Shown: piece by piece, positions 33,136 through 41,699 of the stretch
Layout: the number at the start of each line of letters is the position of its first letter
How positions within the stretch are numbered: position 1 is the stretch's first letter
From: Miltoncostaea sp963823515
GTDB taxonomy: Bacteria; Actinomycetota; Thermoleophilia; Miltoncostaeales; Miltoncostaeaceae
Assembly (NCBI GenBank): GCA_963823515.1
Contig: CAWGMB010000002.1
Span: 496,001-560,000, forward strand
DNA length: 64,000 nt
Direction of reading: 5' to 3'
Notes under the pieces: model-generated
Told to the model about the DNA's origin: nothing
The model's database searches: none
Seen by the model: the letters and a program-made list of their open reading frames with translations, nothing else
Translations under genes and position numbers: made by a program

Positions 33136-34664
33136 GCCGCCTCCTCCTCCACGCGGGGAAAGAGCTGGTCGGCCGGCGCGACCCGCGCGCCGGGTGCCCC
33201 GGCGCCCCACGCCGCCCCCGAGAGCGCGGTGGCGGACGGATCCTGGCCGAGCGATGCGAGGATGCGCTCCGAGGAGCCGGGGATCACGGGCCAGAGCATG
33301 ATGGCGGCGGCCCGCAGGCCCTCGGCCAGGCTGAACATCGTCTGGTCGAGCTCGCCCGCGCGCGCGGGGTCCTTGGCGAGCGTCCAGGGGGCGCGCTGCT
33401 CCACGAGGCGGTTGAGCCGCTGCACGAGACGCCAGACGTCCTCGACACCGCGCGAGAGGTCGAGCGAGGCGAAGTTCGCCGCGCACCCCGCCGCCGCGGC
33501 GGCCACGTCGGCGGCCACGTCGGCGTCGCCGCCCCGGTCGGCCGGGACGACCCCTTCACGGTAGCGCCCGATCATGCTGACGACGCGGTTGAGCAGGTTG
33601 CCCAGCTCGTTGGCGAGCTCGCCCGAGTATCGGGCGTCGAAGCCCTCGGCGGTGAAGGTGCCGTCCTCCCCGAAGCGCACCTCGCGCGCCAGGTAGTAGC
33701 GGAGCGCGTCGATGCCGTAGCGCTCGATGAAGGGGAAGGGGTCGACCACGTTCCCCGTGGTCTTGCTCATCTTCTCGCCGCCCTTGAGGACGTAGCCGTG
33801 GATCATCAGCCGCCGCGGCAGCTCCAGCCCCGCGGCCATCAGCATCGCCGGCCAGATCACGGCGTGGAACTTCAGGATGTCCTTGGCCATGAGCTGCAGG
33901 TCGGGCGGCCAGTAGCGCTCGACCAGGTCCTCGCCGGGGCGCGCGTAGCCGAGCGCGGTGCGGTAGTTGAGCAGCGCGTCGATCCAGACGTAGATCGTCT
34001 GCTCCGGATCCCACGGCACCGGGACGCCCCACTCCACCTGGGCCCGCGAGACCGACAGGTCCTCGAGGCCGAGCTCGATCATCCGCCGCGCCTCGTTGTA
34101 GCGGGCCTGCGGCAGCACCCAGCCCGGGTTCGCGTCGTAGTGGGCGAGCAGGCGGTCGCGGTAGGCCGACAGGCGGAAGAACCAGTTGTCCTCCTCCACC
34201 CACTCGACCGGCGTCTTGTGCACGGGACACAGGCGGCCCTCGAGCAGCTCGGACTCGGGGTAGAACGTCTCGCTGGCCGAGCAGTACCAGCCGCCGTAGC
34301 TGCCCTTGTAGATGTCGCCCGAGGCATGGAGGGCGCTCAGCACGGCCTGCACCTCGGCCTCGTGCGCGGCGTCTGTCGTGCGGATGAAGAAGTCGTTGGT
34401 GGCGTCGAGCACCCCGCCGAGGGCCCGGAAGCGGGCCGAGAGCATGTCGGCCTGCTCGCGCGGGGTGCGCCCCTCGCGCTCGGCCGACGCGGCGATCTTG
34501 GCCCCGTGCTCGTCGGTCCCGGTCAGGAAGAAGACGTCCTCGCCCAGCTGCCGGTGATGGCGGGCGATGATGTCCGCCATGATCGTCGTGTACGCGTGAC
34601 CGATGTGCGGGTCGGCGTTGACGTAGTAGATGGGCGTCGTGATGTAGAAGCGTCCGTCGGCCAC
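33132..34664 (-). CDS. metG: Methionyl-tRNA synthetase
   Basis: There are 510 residues from GTG 34664; GTG 34685 would add seven. The class I signature is in FYITTPIYYVNADPHIGHAYT and the KMSKS loop in KGGEKMSKTTGNVVDP. GWYCSASETFYPE and RLCPVHK are the connective region that holds the zinc knuckle in other versions. The anticodon-binding helical domain follows (ELANELGNLLNRVVSM), and the C-terminal tRNA-binding OB extension is absent. It charges initiator and elongator tRNA-Met. It heads the leftward operon; TACACT eight bases before the GTG may be its -10. Confidence 0.94.
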   Translation of the reverse strand: MADGRFYITTPIYYVNADPHIGHAYTTIMADIIARHHRQLGEDVFFLTGTDEHGAKIAASAEREGRTPREQADMLSARFRALGGVLDATNDFFIRTTDAAHEAEVQAVLSALHASGDIYKGSYGGWYCSASETFYPESELLEGRLCPVHKTPVEWVEEDNWFFRLSAYRDRLLAHYDANPGWVLPQARYNEARRMIELGLEDLSVSRAQVEWGVPVPWDPEQTIYVWIDALLNYRTALGYARPGEDLVERYWPPDLQLMAKDILKFHAVIWPAMLMAAGLELPRRLMIHGYVLKGGEKMSKTTGNVVDPFPFIERYGIDALRYYLAREVRFGEDGTFTAEGFDARYSGELANELGNLLNRVVSMIGRYREGVVPADRGGDADVAADVAAAAAGCAANFASLDLSRGVEDVWRLVQRLNRLVEQRAPWTLAKDPARAGELDQTMFSLAEGLRAAAIMLWPVIPGSSERILASLGQDPSATALSGAAWGAGAPGARVAPADQLFPRVEEEAA

Positions 34665-34678
34665 GACCGGGGAGTGTA

Positions 34679-35221
34679 GTGCCACCGTCCGCCACGCTGC
34701 CGCCGCGTCCGCTCGCCGCCCTCTGCGCGGTGGCCGACGCCCTCGCCGGAGCCCGCTGGCTGCTGTCGGGCAGCGCGGGACGCGCGCTGCTCGGGTGCCC
34801 GGCGCGGCCCCGCGACATCGACCTCGAGGTGGATCCGCACGACGCCGGTGTCGTGGCCGCGTCGCTGGGCCTCGAGCTCAGGCCGGCGCAGGGCGGCGGG
34901 CGCCGGTCCCGGCGCGGCCTCGCCGTGCGGGCCGGCGTCGAGGTGGACGTGACCTGCGAGCTCGCGATCGACGCCCCGGGAGGACGGCTCACGCCCGACT
35001 TCGCGCTGATGTGGGAGCGCGCGCATCCGGTGGTGATCGCCGGACGCACGATCCGCGTGGCGCCGCCCGAGGAGGCGGTCTGCCGCGCGCTCGTCCTCGG
35101 AGACTGGGCGGGCGTGGCGAGGATCGCCGGGCAGGCGGCCCGGGCGCCGGGCGGGATCCGCCTCGACGCCGGCTACGTCTCGTCGCGCCTCTCGTCGGCG
35201 AGGGCCAGGGCGGCGCGGTAG
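34679..35221 (+). CDS. Nucleotidyltransferase-like protein
   Basis: The protein has 180 residues from GTG 34679; a later GTG near 34730 is possible. WLLSGSAGRALLG and ARPRDIDLEVDPHD form the GSxxR...DxD core of MNT/AbiEii-type nucleotidyltransferases, and VEVDVTCEL could supply the third acidic residue. The C-terminal helices begin at APPEEAVCRALVLGDW. The substrate is unknown, and no toxin-antitoxin partner is visible. The gene is divergent from metG, with only 14 bases between the proposed starts, and its 3' end overlaps rsmI by 49 bases tail to tail. Confidence 0.7.
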   Translation: MPPSATLPPRPLAALCAVADALAGARWLLSGSAGRALLGCPARPRDIDLEVDPHDAGVVAASLGLELRPAQGGGRRSRRGLAVRAGVEVDVTCELAIDAPGGRLTPDFALMWERAHPVVIAGRTIRVAPPEEAVCRALVLGDWAGVARIAGQAARAPGGIRLDAGYVSSRLSSARARAAR

Positions 35222-36030
35222 GCCCGGTTACGGGCCGCGATGCCGAGGTTCGCGGCCACGTCGGCGGCGCGCCCCGCCCCGAGCCCCGCGTCGAGGAGCA
35301 CCCCCAGCGCCTCGCGCAACCGGTCCTCGCCCTCGGCGATGTCGCTCACGACCACCGCGGGGCCGATGACGACGGCGATCTCGCCCTTCGGAGGCGAGGT
35401 GAAGCGGGCCGCCAGCTCGGCCGCGGTGCCGCGTACGACCTCCTCGTGGAGCTTGGTCAGCTCCCGGCAGACCGCCACCGGGCGCTCGGGCCGGGCCGCC
35501 GCCAGCTCGGCGAGCAGGGCGGGGAGCCGCTGGGGGCTCTCGAAGAGGACGGCCGGCGCGTCGAGGCGCCCGATCCGCTCCATCGCGGCACGACGCTCGG
35601 CGCCCTTGCGGGGGACGAACCCCAGGAAGGCGAACCCGGCCTCACCCGCGAGGCCCGACGCGGCGAGGGCGGTCGTCACAGCGCTCGCGCCGGGGACGAC
35701 CGTGACCGGCAGGCCGGCCGCGATCGCTGCCCGCACCACGCGCGCCCCGGGGTCGCTGACCAGGGGCATGCCGGCGTCGCTGACCAACGCCACCGTCTCG
35801 CCCGCCCGCATCCGCTCCACCAGCTCGGCCGCGCGGGCGGCCTCGTTGTGCCGGTGGACCGCCAGCATGCGGGTGCCGGCGCCCGCATGCCGCAGGAGCG
35901 TGGCCGTGCGCCGGGTGTCCTCGCAGGCCACCAGGTCGGCGTCGCGCAGATGGGCGGCGGCCCGCGGGCTCAGGTCGTCGAGGTGCCCGATCGGGGTTCC
36001 CACCACCACCAGGCCACCCGGACCCGTCAC
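35173..36030 (-). CDS. rsmI: 16S rRNA 2'-O-methyltransferase RsmI
   Basis: The 285-residue protein starts at GTG 36030, behind GGGAAGGGG. LVVVGTPIGHLDDLSPRA, VACEDTRRTATLL, the SAM-binding VALVSDAGMPLVSDPG, VPGASAVTTALAASGL, FLGFVPRK and VCRELTKLHEEV are the conserved blocks of the SAM/YraL family. It methylates the ribose of C1402 in 16S rRNA. The 3' end overlaps the convergent nucleotidyltransferase-like gene. Confidence 0.94.
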   Translation of the reverse strand: MTGPGGLVVVGTPIGHLDDLSPRAAAHLRDADLVACEDTRRTATLLRHAGAGTRMLAVHRHNEAARAAELVERMRAGETVALVSDAGMPLVSDPGARVVRAAIAAGLPVTVVPGASAVTTALAASGLAGEAGFAFLGFVPRKGAERRAAMERIGRLDAPAVLFESPQRLPALLAELAAARPERPVAVCRELTKLHEEVVRGTAAELAARFTSPPKGEIAVVIGPAVVVSDIAEGEDRLREALGVLLDAGLGAGRAADVAANLGIAARNRAYRAALALADERRDET

Positions 36031-36089
36031 GGGGGCCCCTTCCCGAGTCGGACGGACATCGCCGTGGGTGACGCTACCATTGCCCGCCG

Positions 36090-37265
36090 ATGAGCCGGAC
36101 CACCAAGCCCTATCGGCGCTTCCGTGCCCACGGGGGCGAGAACTCCGGGGAGAACGGGCTCGACGCCCTGCGTGCGCTCACCGCGCGGGAATCGGGCACC
36201 GAGGCCCCGCCCTCCCCTGGCGGCAACGGCAGGCGGGGCCGGCGACCCGCCGATCCCGCCCCCGCGCCCCGCCCCGGCCGACTCGAGCGCGAGCAGAAGC
36301 GCGCGCTCGAGCGCGAGGGGCGCAGCCGCTGGTCACTGCGTGGCATCGGGCCCGGCGGCTGGATCGCCCGCGGCCTGGTCGTGCTGCTGCTCGGATTCGT
36401 CGCGTGGGCGGTGTTCGGCTACATCGCACTGAACGGTGCCGTGAAGGAGGCGAACGGCAAGATCACCACGTCCGCCTACGCGGCTCTCGACAAGCCCTCC
36501 GGCGGAATGCTCGGGACGCCCACCAACACGCTCATCCTCGGCGTCGACGCACGCAAGGGGGCGACCCGCAGCAAGCGCGCGGACACGATCCTGATCATGC
36601 GCACCGATCCCGACTCGGGACGGATCAAGTACCTCTCGATCCCCCGCGACTGGCGCATCGATCTGCCCGTGTACGGCACCGAGAAGATCAACTCCGCGTT
36701 CACGTTCTTCGGCCAGGCCGGCATGATCCGGGCGGTCAAGCAGGTCACCGGCATCCCCATCAACCACGTGATGGTGATCAAGTTCAGCGGCTTCCCGAAG
36801 ATGGTGGACGCGGTCGGCGGGATCACGGTCAACAACCCCACCGCGCTGGTCGATTGCCCCTACGAGGCCGGGCGGACGGTCAGCTTCCCGGCGGGGAAGA
36901 TCGAGATGGACGGCGCGCGGGCGCTCGAGTACTCGCGCGCCCGCTACGGCGACTGCGGCGGTGACTTCGGCCGGGCCCTGCGCCAGCAGGCCGTCGTCGC
37001 CGGCCTTAAGAGCAAGGTGGTCGCCATGTCGCAGCTCTGGCGGGCGCCGTGGCGCGGCGCCGGCGTGGTGCGGGCGCTCCAGACGGACATCGGCACGATG
37101 GACATGGTGAAGATGGGCTGGCTCCAGGCGCGGCTCGAGCAGCGCAAGACCGACCGCACCCTGCTCACCGGCGAGGTCCAGATGATCGGCGAGGTCTCCT
37201 ACGTCGTGCAGACCGACCCCGACCTCAACGAACGCGAGATCGCCAAGTTCATGGGAAGCGGCTGA
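36090..37265 (+). CDS. LytR-CpsA-Psr family cell wall polymer transferase
   Basis: The 391-residue protein starts at ATG 36090. A basic, proline-rich cytoplasmic segment of about 90 residues precedes a single membrane anchor (GLVVLLLGFVAWAVFGYIALNG). The extracellular catalytic domain holds LILGVDARKG, RADTILIMRTDP, KYLSIPRDWRI, INSAFTFFGQAGMIRAV, DAVGGITV and ALEYSRARYGD, the acidic and arginine residues that bind the polyprenyl-pyrophosphate head group. Such enzymes attach teichoic acid, arabinogalactan or other glycopolymers to peptidoglycan. It stands alone between divergent rsmI and convergent ktrA; TACCAT nine bases before the start may be its -10. Confidence 0.9.
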   Translation: MSRTTKPYRRFRAHGGENSGENGLDALRALTARESGTEAPPSPGGNGRRGRRPADPAPAPRPGRLEREQKRALEREGRSRWSLRGIGPGGWIARGLVVLLLGFVAWAVFGYIALNGAVKEANGKITTSAYAALDKPSGGMLGTPTNTLILGVDARKGATRSKRADTILIMRTDPDSGRIKYLSIPRDWRIDLPVYGTEKINSAFTFFGQAGMIRAVKQVTGIPINHVMVIKFSGFPKMVDAVGGITVNNPTALVDCPYEAGRTVSFPAGKIEMDGARALEYSRARYGDCGGDFGRALRQQAVVAGLKSKVVAMSQLWRAPWRGAGVVRALQTDIGTMDMVKMGWLQARLEQRKTDRTLLTGEVQMIGEVSYVVQTDPDLNEREIAKFMGSG

Positions 37266-37269
37266 GGGG

Positions 37270-37926
37270 TCAGTCGAGCGCGGCGAAGGCCTCCGCGCGG
37301 TGGGCCGATCCCGCCACGACGATCATGTCGTCGCGCTGCAGGACGGTCTCGGGAGTGGCGTAGGTGAAGAGCCCTCCCGGGCTCTTCACGCACACGACGG
37401 TCACGTCGTGGCGCTTGCGCAGGCCGGCCTCCAGGAGCGTCTTGCCGACCGCCTCACGGGGCGCAGTCGTCTCGATCAGTACGAAGTTCTCGTCGATCTC
37501 GATGTAGTCGATCGTGCGCCCCACCATCGAGTGCGCCATGCGGACGCCCATGTCGCGCTCGGGGAAGATGACGCGGTGGGCGCCGACCCGCTCGAGGATC
37601 GCCCCGTGCTGGGCCGTGATCGCCTTCGCCCAGATGCGCGGGATCTGGAGATCGACGAGCGCGTACGTGGCGAGGATGCTGGCCTGGACGTCGCTGCCGA
37701 TGGCGACGACGGCCGTCGGGAAGTCCGGTGCGCCGAGCTGGCGCAGGGCCTCCACGTCGGTCGCGTCGGCCTCGACCACGTGGGTCATGTCGGTCACGCA
37801 CGACTGCACGGTGCGCGCTGAGGAGTCGACGCCGAGCACCTCGTGCCCGAGCTTGCCGAGGGTCTCGGCGATCGCCCGTCCGAACCGGCCGAGGCCGATC
37901 ACCAGCGTCTGGTCGTTCTTAGCCAA
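37270..37926 (-). CDS. ktrA: Potassium uptake regulatory subunit, KtrA-type (TrkA-N and TrkA-C)
   Basis: The 218-residue protein starts at TTG 37926, inside the last codons of the transporter gene. Residues 1-125 are the RCK N-domain: VIGLGRFGRAIAETL nucleotide fingerprint, GVDSSARTV, VEADATDVEALRQLG, and WAKAITAQHGAILERVGA. Residues 135-218 form the RCK C-domain. It gates the KtrB/TrkH-type pore in response to nucleotides. The short overlap with the pore gene indicates a two-gene potassium uptake operon. Confidence 0.92.
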   Translation of the reverse strand: MAKNDQTLVIGLGRFGRAIAETLGKLGHEVLGVDSSARTVQSCVTDMTHVVEADATDVEALRQLGAPDFPTAVVAIGSDVQASILATYALVDLQIPRIWAKAITAQHGAILERVGAHRVIFPERDMGVRMAHSMVGRTIDYIEIDENFVLIETTAPREAVGKTLLEAGLRKRHDVTVVCVKSPGGLFTYATPETVLQRDDMIVVAGSAHRAEAFAALD

Positions 37927-39253
37927 CGAGCGGCCTTTCCTCGGGATGACTGTAGAGGCGCTCGCGTTCGCGAAGCACCAGGGCCACGCCGAGCGTCAGG
38001 GGACCGACGCGCCCCAGCAGCATCAGGAGTATCAGAACCCCCTGCCCGAAGGCATTCAACCCCGTCGTGACGCCGGTGCCGAGCCCCGCCGTACTGAACG
38101 CCCCGATGCACTCGAAGAGCGCATCGGAGAAGGCGATCTCGTTGGTTGACATCACGAGCAGAGCACCGACCACGACCGCGTTCACGGCGAGCACCGCGAC
38201 CGTCAGCGCCTGACGTTGCACCGCCAGGGGGATCCGGCGACGGAAGGCCGTGACCTCGGACTCCCCGCGCAGCTCGGCCCAGACGATCAGGAACAGGAGG
38301 GCGAACGTGGTCAGCTTGATGCCGCCGGCCACCGATCCGCTGCCGCCGCCGACGAACATCAGCATCTCGGTGACCAGGAGCGAGTCGGGCTCGACCGCGG
38401 AGTAGTCGATGACGTTGAAGCCGGCGGTGCGCGGCATGATCCCCGAGAAGATCCCCGCCAGGAGCCGATCGGGCCCGTGGAGCGCCCCCAGGGTGGCCGG
38501 GTTGCCCCACTCCGCCAGGGTGATCAGGATCGTGCCGAACAGGAGGAGCACCACCGTCGTGACGAGGGTGAGCTTGGTGTGAAGGCTCCAGCGCACCGGC
38601 GTGCGCGGAGCGCGGAGCAGCTCCAGCCAGACCGGGAAGCCCAGCCCGCCGGCGATCACCGCGAGCGCGATGGTGGTCAGCATCCACGGGTCGCTCACGA
38701 AGGGGACCAGGCCGCCGGGCAGGATCGAGATGCCCGCGTTGCTGAAGGAGGCGATACCGAGGAAGAGGCCGTTCCACGCGGCCTCGCCGAGCCCGCGGTC
38801 CGTGCCGAGCCACAGCCGCAGCGTGATCGCCGTCACGGCGACCGCCTGGAACGCGAGAGAGAACCCGACGATCGCCGTCAGCATGCGACGCGTACCGCCG
38901 AGGTCGCGCGTGTGCAGCTCGGTCTGGGCGGCCATGCGCCCGCGCAGGCCGACGCGCCGGGCCACCACCAGGAACAGCAGCGAGGCGCTGGTGACGATGC
39001 CGAGGCCCCCGATCTGGACCAGCACGAGGATGGCGGCCTGGCCCGAAGGGCTCCAGTAGGAGGCCGTGTCCACGATCGAGATCCCGCCGAGGGTCACGGA
39101 GGCGGTGGCAGAGAAGAACGCCGTCCACAGGGGCGCGTTGCCCGGCCCGGCGGTCGAGGCTGGCAGCCAGAGGACCAGTGTCCCGGCAGCGATAGCCGCC
39201 GCGAATCCGACGACGACGAGCTGCGCCGGGTGGCCGACGGTCCGGGCGGTCAT
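37919..39253 (-). CDS. ktrB: Potassium transporter pore subunit, TrkH/KtrB family
   Basis: The protein has 444 residues from ATG 39253, which has GAGGGG five bases away; a GTG four codons earlier is the alternative. It is highly hydrophobic with four pore repeats: FFSATASVTLGG, GIASFSNAGISI, IMPRTAGFNVID and CIGAFSTAGLGTG, each holding the filter glycine. Partners with the KtrA subunit encoded immediately downstream. Cation uptake should be driven by sodium or proton gradients, as in the family. Confidence 0.93.
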   Translation of the reverse strand: MTARTVGHPAQLVVVGFAAAIAAGTLVLWLPASTAGPGNAPLWTAFFSATASVTLGGISIVDTASYWSPSGQAAILVLVQIGGLGIVTSASLLFLVVARRVGLRGRMAAQTELHTRDLGGTRRMLTAIVGFSLAFQAVAVTAITLRLWLGTDRGLGEAAWNGLFLGIASFSNAGISILPGGLVPFVSDPWMLTTIALAVIAGGLGFPVWLELLRAPRTPVRWSLHTKLTLVTTVVLLLFGTILITLAEWGNPATLGALHGPDRLLAGIFSGIMPRTAGFNVIDYSAVEPDSLLVTEMLMFVGGGSGSVAGGIKLTTFALLFLIVWAELRGESEVTAFRRRIPLAVQRQALTVAVLAVNAVVVGALLVMSTNEIAFSDALFECIGAFSTAGLGTGVTTGLNAFGQGVLILLMLLGRVGPLTLGVALVLRERERLYSHPEERPLVG

Positions 39254-39290
39254 GGGGCCCCTCACCCCCGGCCGCCCGCGGTGCGAAGGG

Positions 39291-39629
39291 TCAGACCTTG
39301 TCCAGCCCGACGGTCTTGCCCGAGGACGACGAGGTCGCCGAGGAGGTGTCGGACGAGGTCGAGCCCCCGTCCGAGCCGCCGTTCGACGAAGTGGAATCGG
39401 TGGAGGCCGGAGTCGCGCTCGCGCCCCCCTCGTCTCCGCTCGCCCCTCGGCGCTTGCTCGAGTAGTCGGTGTTGTGGAAGCCGGTGCCCTTGAAGTGGAT
39501 CGCCGGCGCGAAGAGCACGCGCGACGCCTTCGCCCCGCAGACCTCGCACTTCTTGAGAGGCTCGTCGCTCATCGACTGCCTCACCTCGAACGTGTGGCCC
39601 TTGGTGCATCGGTATTCGTAGAACGGCAC
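39291..39629 (-). CDS. FmdB-type zinc ribbon protein with Ser/Gly-rich tail
   Basis: The 112-residue protein starts at GTG 39629. MPFYEYRCTKGHTFEVRQSM followed by CEVCG is the FmdB/CxxC-CxxC-SSSS regulatory zinc ribbon; the first pair is C-x3-H rather than C-x2-C. PAIHFKGTGFHNTDY is the conserved second block. From residue 65 on the tail is low-complexity Ser/Thr/Gly (SDGGSTSSDTSSATSSSS). The function is unknown; FmdB was named from a formamidase cluster. Confidence 0.88.
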   Translation of the reverse strand: MPFYEYRCTKGHTFEVRQSMSDEPLKKCEVCGAKASRVLFAPAIHFKGTGFHNTDYSSKRRGASGDEGGASATPASTDSTSSNGGSDGGSTSSDTSSATSSSSGKTVGLDKV

Positions 39630-39761
39630 GCAAACACCTCGTACGACGGAGAGCCCGGATTCGGCGTCGGATTATAGACCACCCGGCAGAGGCCCTGGCA
39701 CTCTCGGCGCGAGTGTGCCAGACGCGCCCGGCGCGCGGCCGCGAAGGAGGCGTTGATAGCA

Positions 39762-39794
39762 TCGGTCGGCGCGGGATGGACCCGCGCCGACCGA
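39762..39794. promoter_or_regulatory. 14-pair perfect inverted repeat just upstream of the deacetylase gene
   Basis: TCGGTCGGCGCGGG (39762-39775) and CCCGCGCCGACCGA (39781-39794) pair fully across ATGGA. A -10-like TAGCAT ends at 39762, so the repeat covers the predicted transcription start, and no ribosome-binding site lies between it and ATG 39805. It could be an operator or a 5' leader hairpin. Confidence 0.45.
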
Positions 39795-39804
39795 CCCTGA
39801 TGCC

Positions 39805-40608
39805 ATGAAGCCCCCGATCCCGATGCGAAAGGGCCCGGCCGTGCATCGCGCCCTGTGGGTCGGCGCGGCCGCGGCGGCGGCCTCAGCGAGCCAGGTGCGT
39901 CGCCGTCCGGCGGCGGCCGCGTCGATCGCCGCGTTGGCGGGCCTTGCGGGCGTGGCCGCGTTCATGCCGCGCAACCCCGCCTTCGGGCGCGCCCTGTGGC
40001 GGGGCCCCGCCGACCGGCCGCGCGCCGCGATCACCTTCGACGACGGCCCGGGGCCCTCCACCCCGGACGTCCTCGACGTGCTGGCGCGCGAGGGCGTGCG
40101 CGCCACGTTCTTCGTCCTGGGCCGCCAGGTCGACCGCCACCCGGGGGTGGTGCGCCGCATGGTCGCCGAGGGGCACCAGGTCGCCAACCACGGCTACGAC
40201 CACGGCATCCTGATCTTCCGCGGCGTGCGCCACGTGCGCGACCAGCTCGAGCGCACCGAGCGGGCCGTCGAGCGCGCCGTGGGGGCCGATGCCACCTCGC
40301 GCCTCTTCCGCGCCCCCCACGGCTTCCGCGGGCCGGCCACGGCACTCGGCTCGGGCCGCGCCGGCTACAGGATGGCGGCCTGGACCACGGGCGTGTTCGA
40401 CTCGGCCGAGCCCGGAGCGGCGGCGATCGCGCGACGGGCCTCGCAGGCGCTCGCGCCGGGGACGATCCTGCTGCTTCACGACGCCGACGGCTGGGCGCCC
40501 GGGCGGCCGCGACAGCAGACGGCCGACGCGCTGCCCGAGATCTGCAGGTCGGCGCGCGCGCGGGACATCGAGCTGGTGACGCTCGACGAGCTGGTGGCGT
40601 CCCGGTGA
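39805..40608 (+). CDS. Polysaccharide deacetylase (NodB homology, carbohydrate esterase 4)
   Basis: The 267-residue protein starts at ATG 39805. A hydrophobic Ala-rich N-terminus (RALWVGAAAAAASAS and AAAASIAALAGLAGVAAF) anchors it in or across the membrane. The catalytic domain shows AAITFDDGPGPSTPDVL with the metal and base Asp residues, ATFFVLGRQVDRHP, the metal His pair in HQVANHGYDHG, LFRAPHGFRG and GTILLLHDADGW. It should deacetylate an N-acetylated glycan of the envelope. Its stop overlaps the following membrane protein gene (GTGA). Confidence 0.9.
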   Translation: MKPPIPMRKGPAVHRALWVGAAAAAASASQVRRRPAAAASIAALAGLAGVAAFMPRNPAFGRALWRGPADRPRAAITFDDGPGPSTPDVLDVLAREGVRATFFVLGRQVDRHPGVVRRMVAEGHQVANHGYDHGILIFRGVRHVRDQLERTERAVERAVGADATSRLFRAPHGFRGPATALGSGRAGYRMAAWTTGVFDSAEPGAAAIARRASQALAPGTILLLHDADGWAPGRPRQQTADALPEICRSARARDIELVTLDELVASR

Positions 40609-41699
40609 CCGCACCGGCGGGCGGGCGCTCCTCCGGACGGCGCCTCTGGGTGCTGGCCGCACGCATCATGCTGGTGGCCTCCATCGGCGTGGTCGCGGTG
40701 TGGAAGCTCAACCTCGGCGAGGTGCACGCGGCGTTCAAGGTGACCTCGTGGGGCCTGCTCACGGTGGCCGTGCTCGCGAACTTCGCGTCGGTCGGGTTCA
40801 AGGGCCTGGCCTGGAAGGGCGTCGTCGACGCGCTGCCGGGGATGACGAGCCGCGTCCGCTATCGCGACCTGCTCAGCCCCCTGTTCGTGGGCTTCCTCTT
40901 CAACACGCTCCTGGCCGCGCGGGTCGGGGAGTTCGTCAAGGTGCTGCTGCTGCGGCGCAAGATGGAGCGGCGCGGCATGGACCGCCCACCGACGACGACA
41001 CTCCTCGGCACCGTGGTGGCGGAGAACCTGGTCTCGACCATCACCTGGGTCGGGCTCGTGGTGGCCATCGGGATCTTCCTGCCCCTGCCCTCGTACGCGT
41101 GGTTCGCGTCGATCGCCCTCGGGGTGGGCTGCCTGGCCGTCGTCGTCGTGGCGCTGCTGTCGGGCCCCGGGCGCCAGCTGCCGCCGTGGCTCAACACGGG
41201 GCCGCTGTGGGCGCGCGCGACGCGCGCCCTGGCGCGCCTGTGGGGCGCGGTGCGCGAGAGCCATCTCGGACTGCGAGAGCCGCGCCAGATGAGCCTGGTC
41301 GTGGGCGCCAGCCTCGCCACCTGGCTGGCCCAGTGGGCCGGCATCTACTTCACGCTGATGGCGTTCGGGCTCGAGCGCGTCGGGTGGGGCGGCGCGGGCC
41401 TCCTGCTGGTGACCATCACGCTGGCGCAGGCCTTCCCGGTGCTGCCCGGGAACCTGGTCGTGTTCCAGGCCGCGGCCGTCGTGCCGCTCACCGCGTCCTA
41501 CGGCGTGAGCACCGCCGAGGCCCTCGCCTTCTCGGTGGTCCTGCAGGGCACCGAGGCGATCGTGGGCGTCGCCGTCGGCTTCCTGTTCCTCCTCACCGAG
41601 GGCGTGGGCTTCGGCCAGCTGCGCCGTCAGGCCGAGGAGGAGGACGCGCGCACGGTGGCCGACGAGAAGGCGCACGCGGACAGCCTCGCCCGGCCGTGA
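40605..41699 (+). CDS. Lysylphosphatidylglycerol synthase TM-region/UPF0104 family membrane protein
   Basis: The 364-residue protein starts at GTG 40605. About eight membrane segments are visible, including LLTVAVLANFASVGFKGLAWKGVV, LLSPLFVGFLFNTLLAARVGEFVKVLLL, SIALGVGCLAVVVVALLS, LVVGASLATWLAQWAGIYFTLMAF and LAFSVVLQGTEAIVGVAVGFLFLL. N-T-L-L-x-A-R-x-G-E and QAFPVLPGNLVVFQAA are the family's conserved loops. Members include flippase-like and glycolipid-export proteins. Coupling to a polysaccharide deacetylase and a methyltransferase suggests handling of an envelope glycolipid. Confidence 0.85.
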   Translation: MTAPAGGRSSGRRLWVLAARIMLVASIGVVAVWKLNLGEVHAAFKVTSWGLLTVAVLANFASVGFKGLAWKGVVDALPGMTSRVRYRDLLSPLFVGFLFNTLLAARVGEFVKVLLLRRKMERRGMDRPPTTTLLGTVVAENLVSTITWVGLVVAIGIFLPLPSYAWFASIALGVGCLAVVVVALLSGPGRQLPPWLNTGPLWARATRALARLWGAVRESHLGLREPRQMSLVVGASLATWLAQWAGIYFTLMAFGLERVGWGGAGLLLVTITLAQAFPVLPGNLVVFQAAAVVPLTASYGVSTAEALAFSVVLQGTEAIVGVAVGFLFLLTEGVGFGQLRRQAEEEDARTVADEKAHADSLARP

